From the NCBI GenBank assembly GCA_026982835.1, contig JALSGI010000044.1, positions 1 through 6,642 of the forward strand: a DNA stretch of 6,642 nt, written 5' to 3'. The stretch is from Planctomycetota bacterium. GTDB taxonomy: Bacteria; Planctomycetota; Planctomycetia; Pirellulales; S012-138. The translations under genes and the position numbers were made by a program. Shown here piece after piece: positions 6,484 through 6,642 of the stretch. The notes beneath the pieces are model-generated. The model was given only the letters and a program-made list of their open reading frames with translations. It was not told the origin of the DNA and did no database searches. The stretch's first letter is position 1, and every line of letters starts with the position of its first letter.

Positions 6484-6642
6484 ATGAGCACCTGGTGGCT
6501 GCTGTTGCCGTGGCTGGTGCCGCTTGTGCTGCTGTTGGTGGCCTCGGCCTTCTTTTCCGGTTCGGAGGCGGCCCTGTTCTATCTGAGCCCCCGCGATCTG
6601 CGCTACCTGCAGCACGGCAACGCCGCCCAACGCACCGCTGCC
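6484..6642 (+). CDS. DUF21/CNNM (CorC/HlyC-like) membrane protein, N-terminus only
   Basis: The 53 visible residues start with a hydrophobic first membrane helix (about 4-22) followed by FFSGSEAALFYLSP (23-36). The F[FS]SG[SA]E.A motif is the hallmark of the DUF21 transmembrane domain of CNNM/CorB-type proteins. The family usually continues with more helices, paired CBS domains and a CorC-HlyC domain, and is linked to Mg2+/Co2+ handling; those parts lie beyond the window. GGGGAGG at 6463-6469 is the likely ribosome binding site, though about 14 bases from the ATG. An in-frame GTG at 6469, overlapping it, would add five residues. The gene is 25 bases downstream of the permease on the same strand, so it is probably co-transcribed. 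Confidence 0.8.
   Translation, partial: MSTWWLLLPWLVPLVLLLVASAFFSGSEAALFYLSPRDLRYLQHGNAAQRTAA

Noticed and set aside
4509..6491. 660-codon open frame on the minus strand opposite the permease
   Set aside because: The translation is a His/Gln/Gly-rich shadow of the hydrophobic permease codons. The permease on the other strand has clear ABC-2 motifs and membrane segments.

Overview
The window is GC-rich and compact. It looks like a bacterial chromosome segment, most likely from a planctomycete (Pirellulales-like). The basis is inference: a very large all-helical hypothetical protein of a kind common in that phylum, a fused double-module ABC-2 permease whose N-terminus (GPVFTRE.V.APRR) resembles planctomycete permeases from memory, and GC-rich palindromic repeats between genes. 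No database search was possible.

Layout. Positions 1-446 are non-coding. They hold a composite palindromic repeat region (about 93-359): a head-to-head pair of REP-like palindromes flanked by two half-copies, with a 24-nt imperfect inverted repeat bracketing the interior, plus a rightward terminator-like hairpin. Positions 447-4361 (minus) encode a soluble protein of about 1304 residues that I do not recognise. It is helix-rich with an acidic low-complexity hinge in the middle. Positions 4362-4568 are a divergent intergenic region with weak promoter-like motifs in both directions, a pair of 11-bp direct repeats spaced 20 bp apart, and a possible 10-codon leader ORF. Positions 4569-6458 (plus) encode a 629-residue ABC-2 type permease made of two tandem homologous membrane modules. 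Positions 6484-6642 (plus, running off the window) encode the N-terminus of a DUF21/CNNM (CorC/HlyC-like) membrane protein.

How the genes relate. The permease and the CNNM-type gene are co-directional with a 25-nt gap and probably share a transcript. The large hypothetical gene is divergent and shares the intergenic control region with the permease, so coordinated regulation is possible but not shown. No ABC ATPase lies in the window, so the permease must use one encoded elsewhere.

I see no CRISPR array, transposase, tRNA, rRNA or recognisable defence system. The least explained items are the 1304-residue protein, the repeat region with compensatory stem changes, and the repeat-bearing divergent promoter region.
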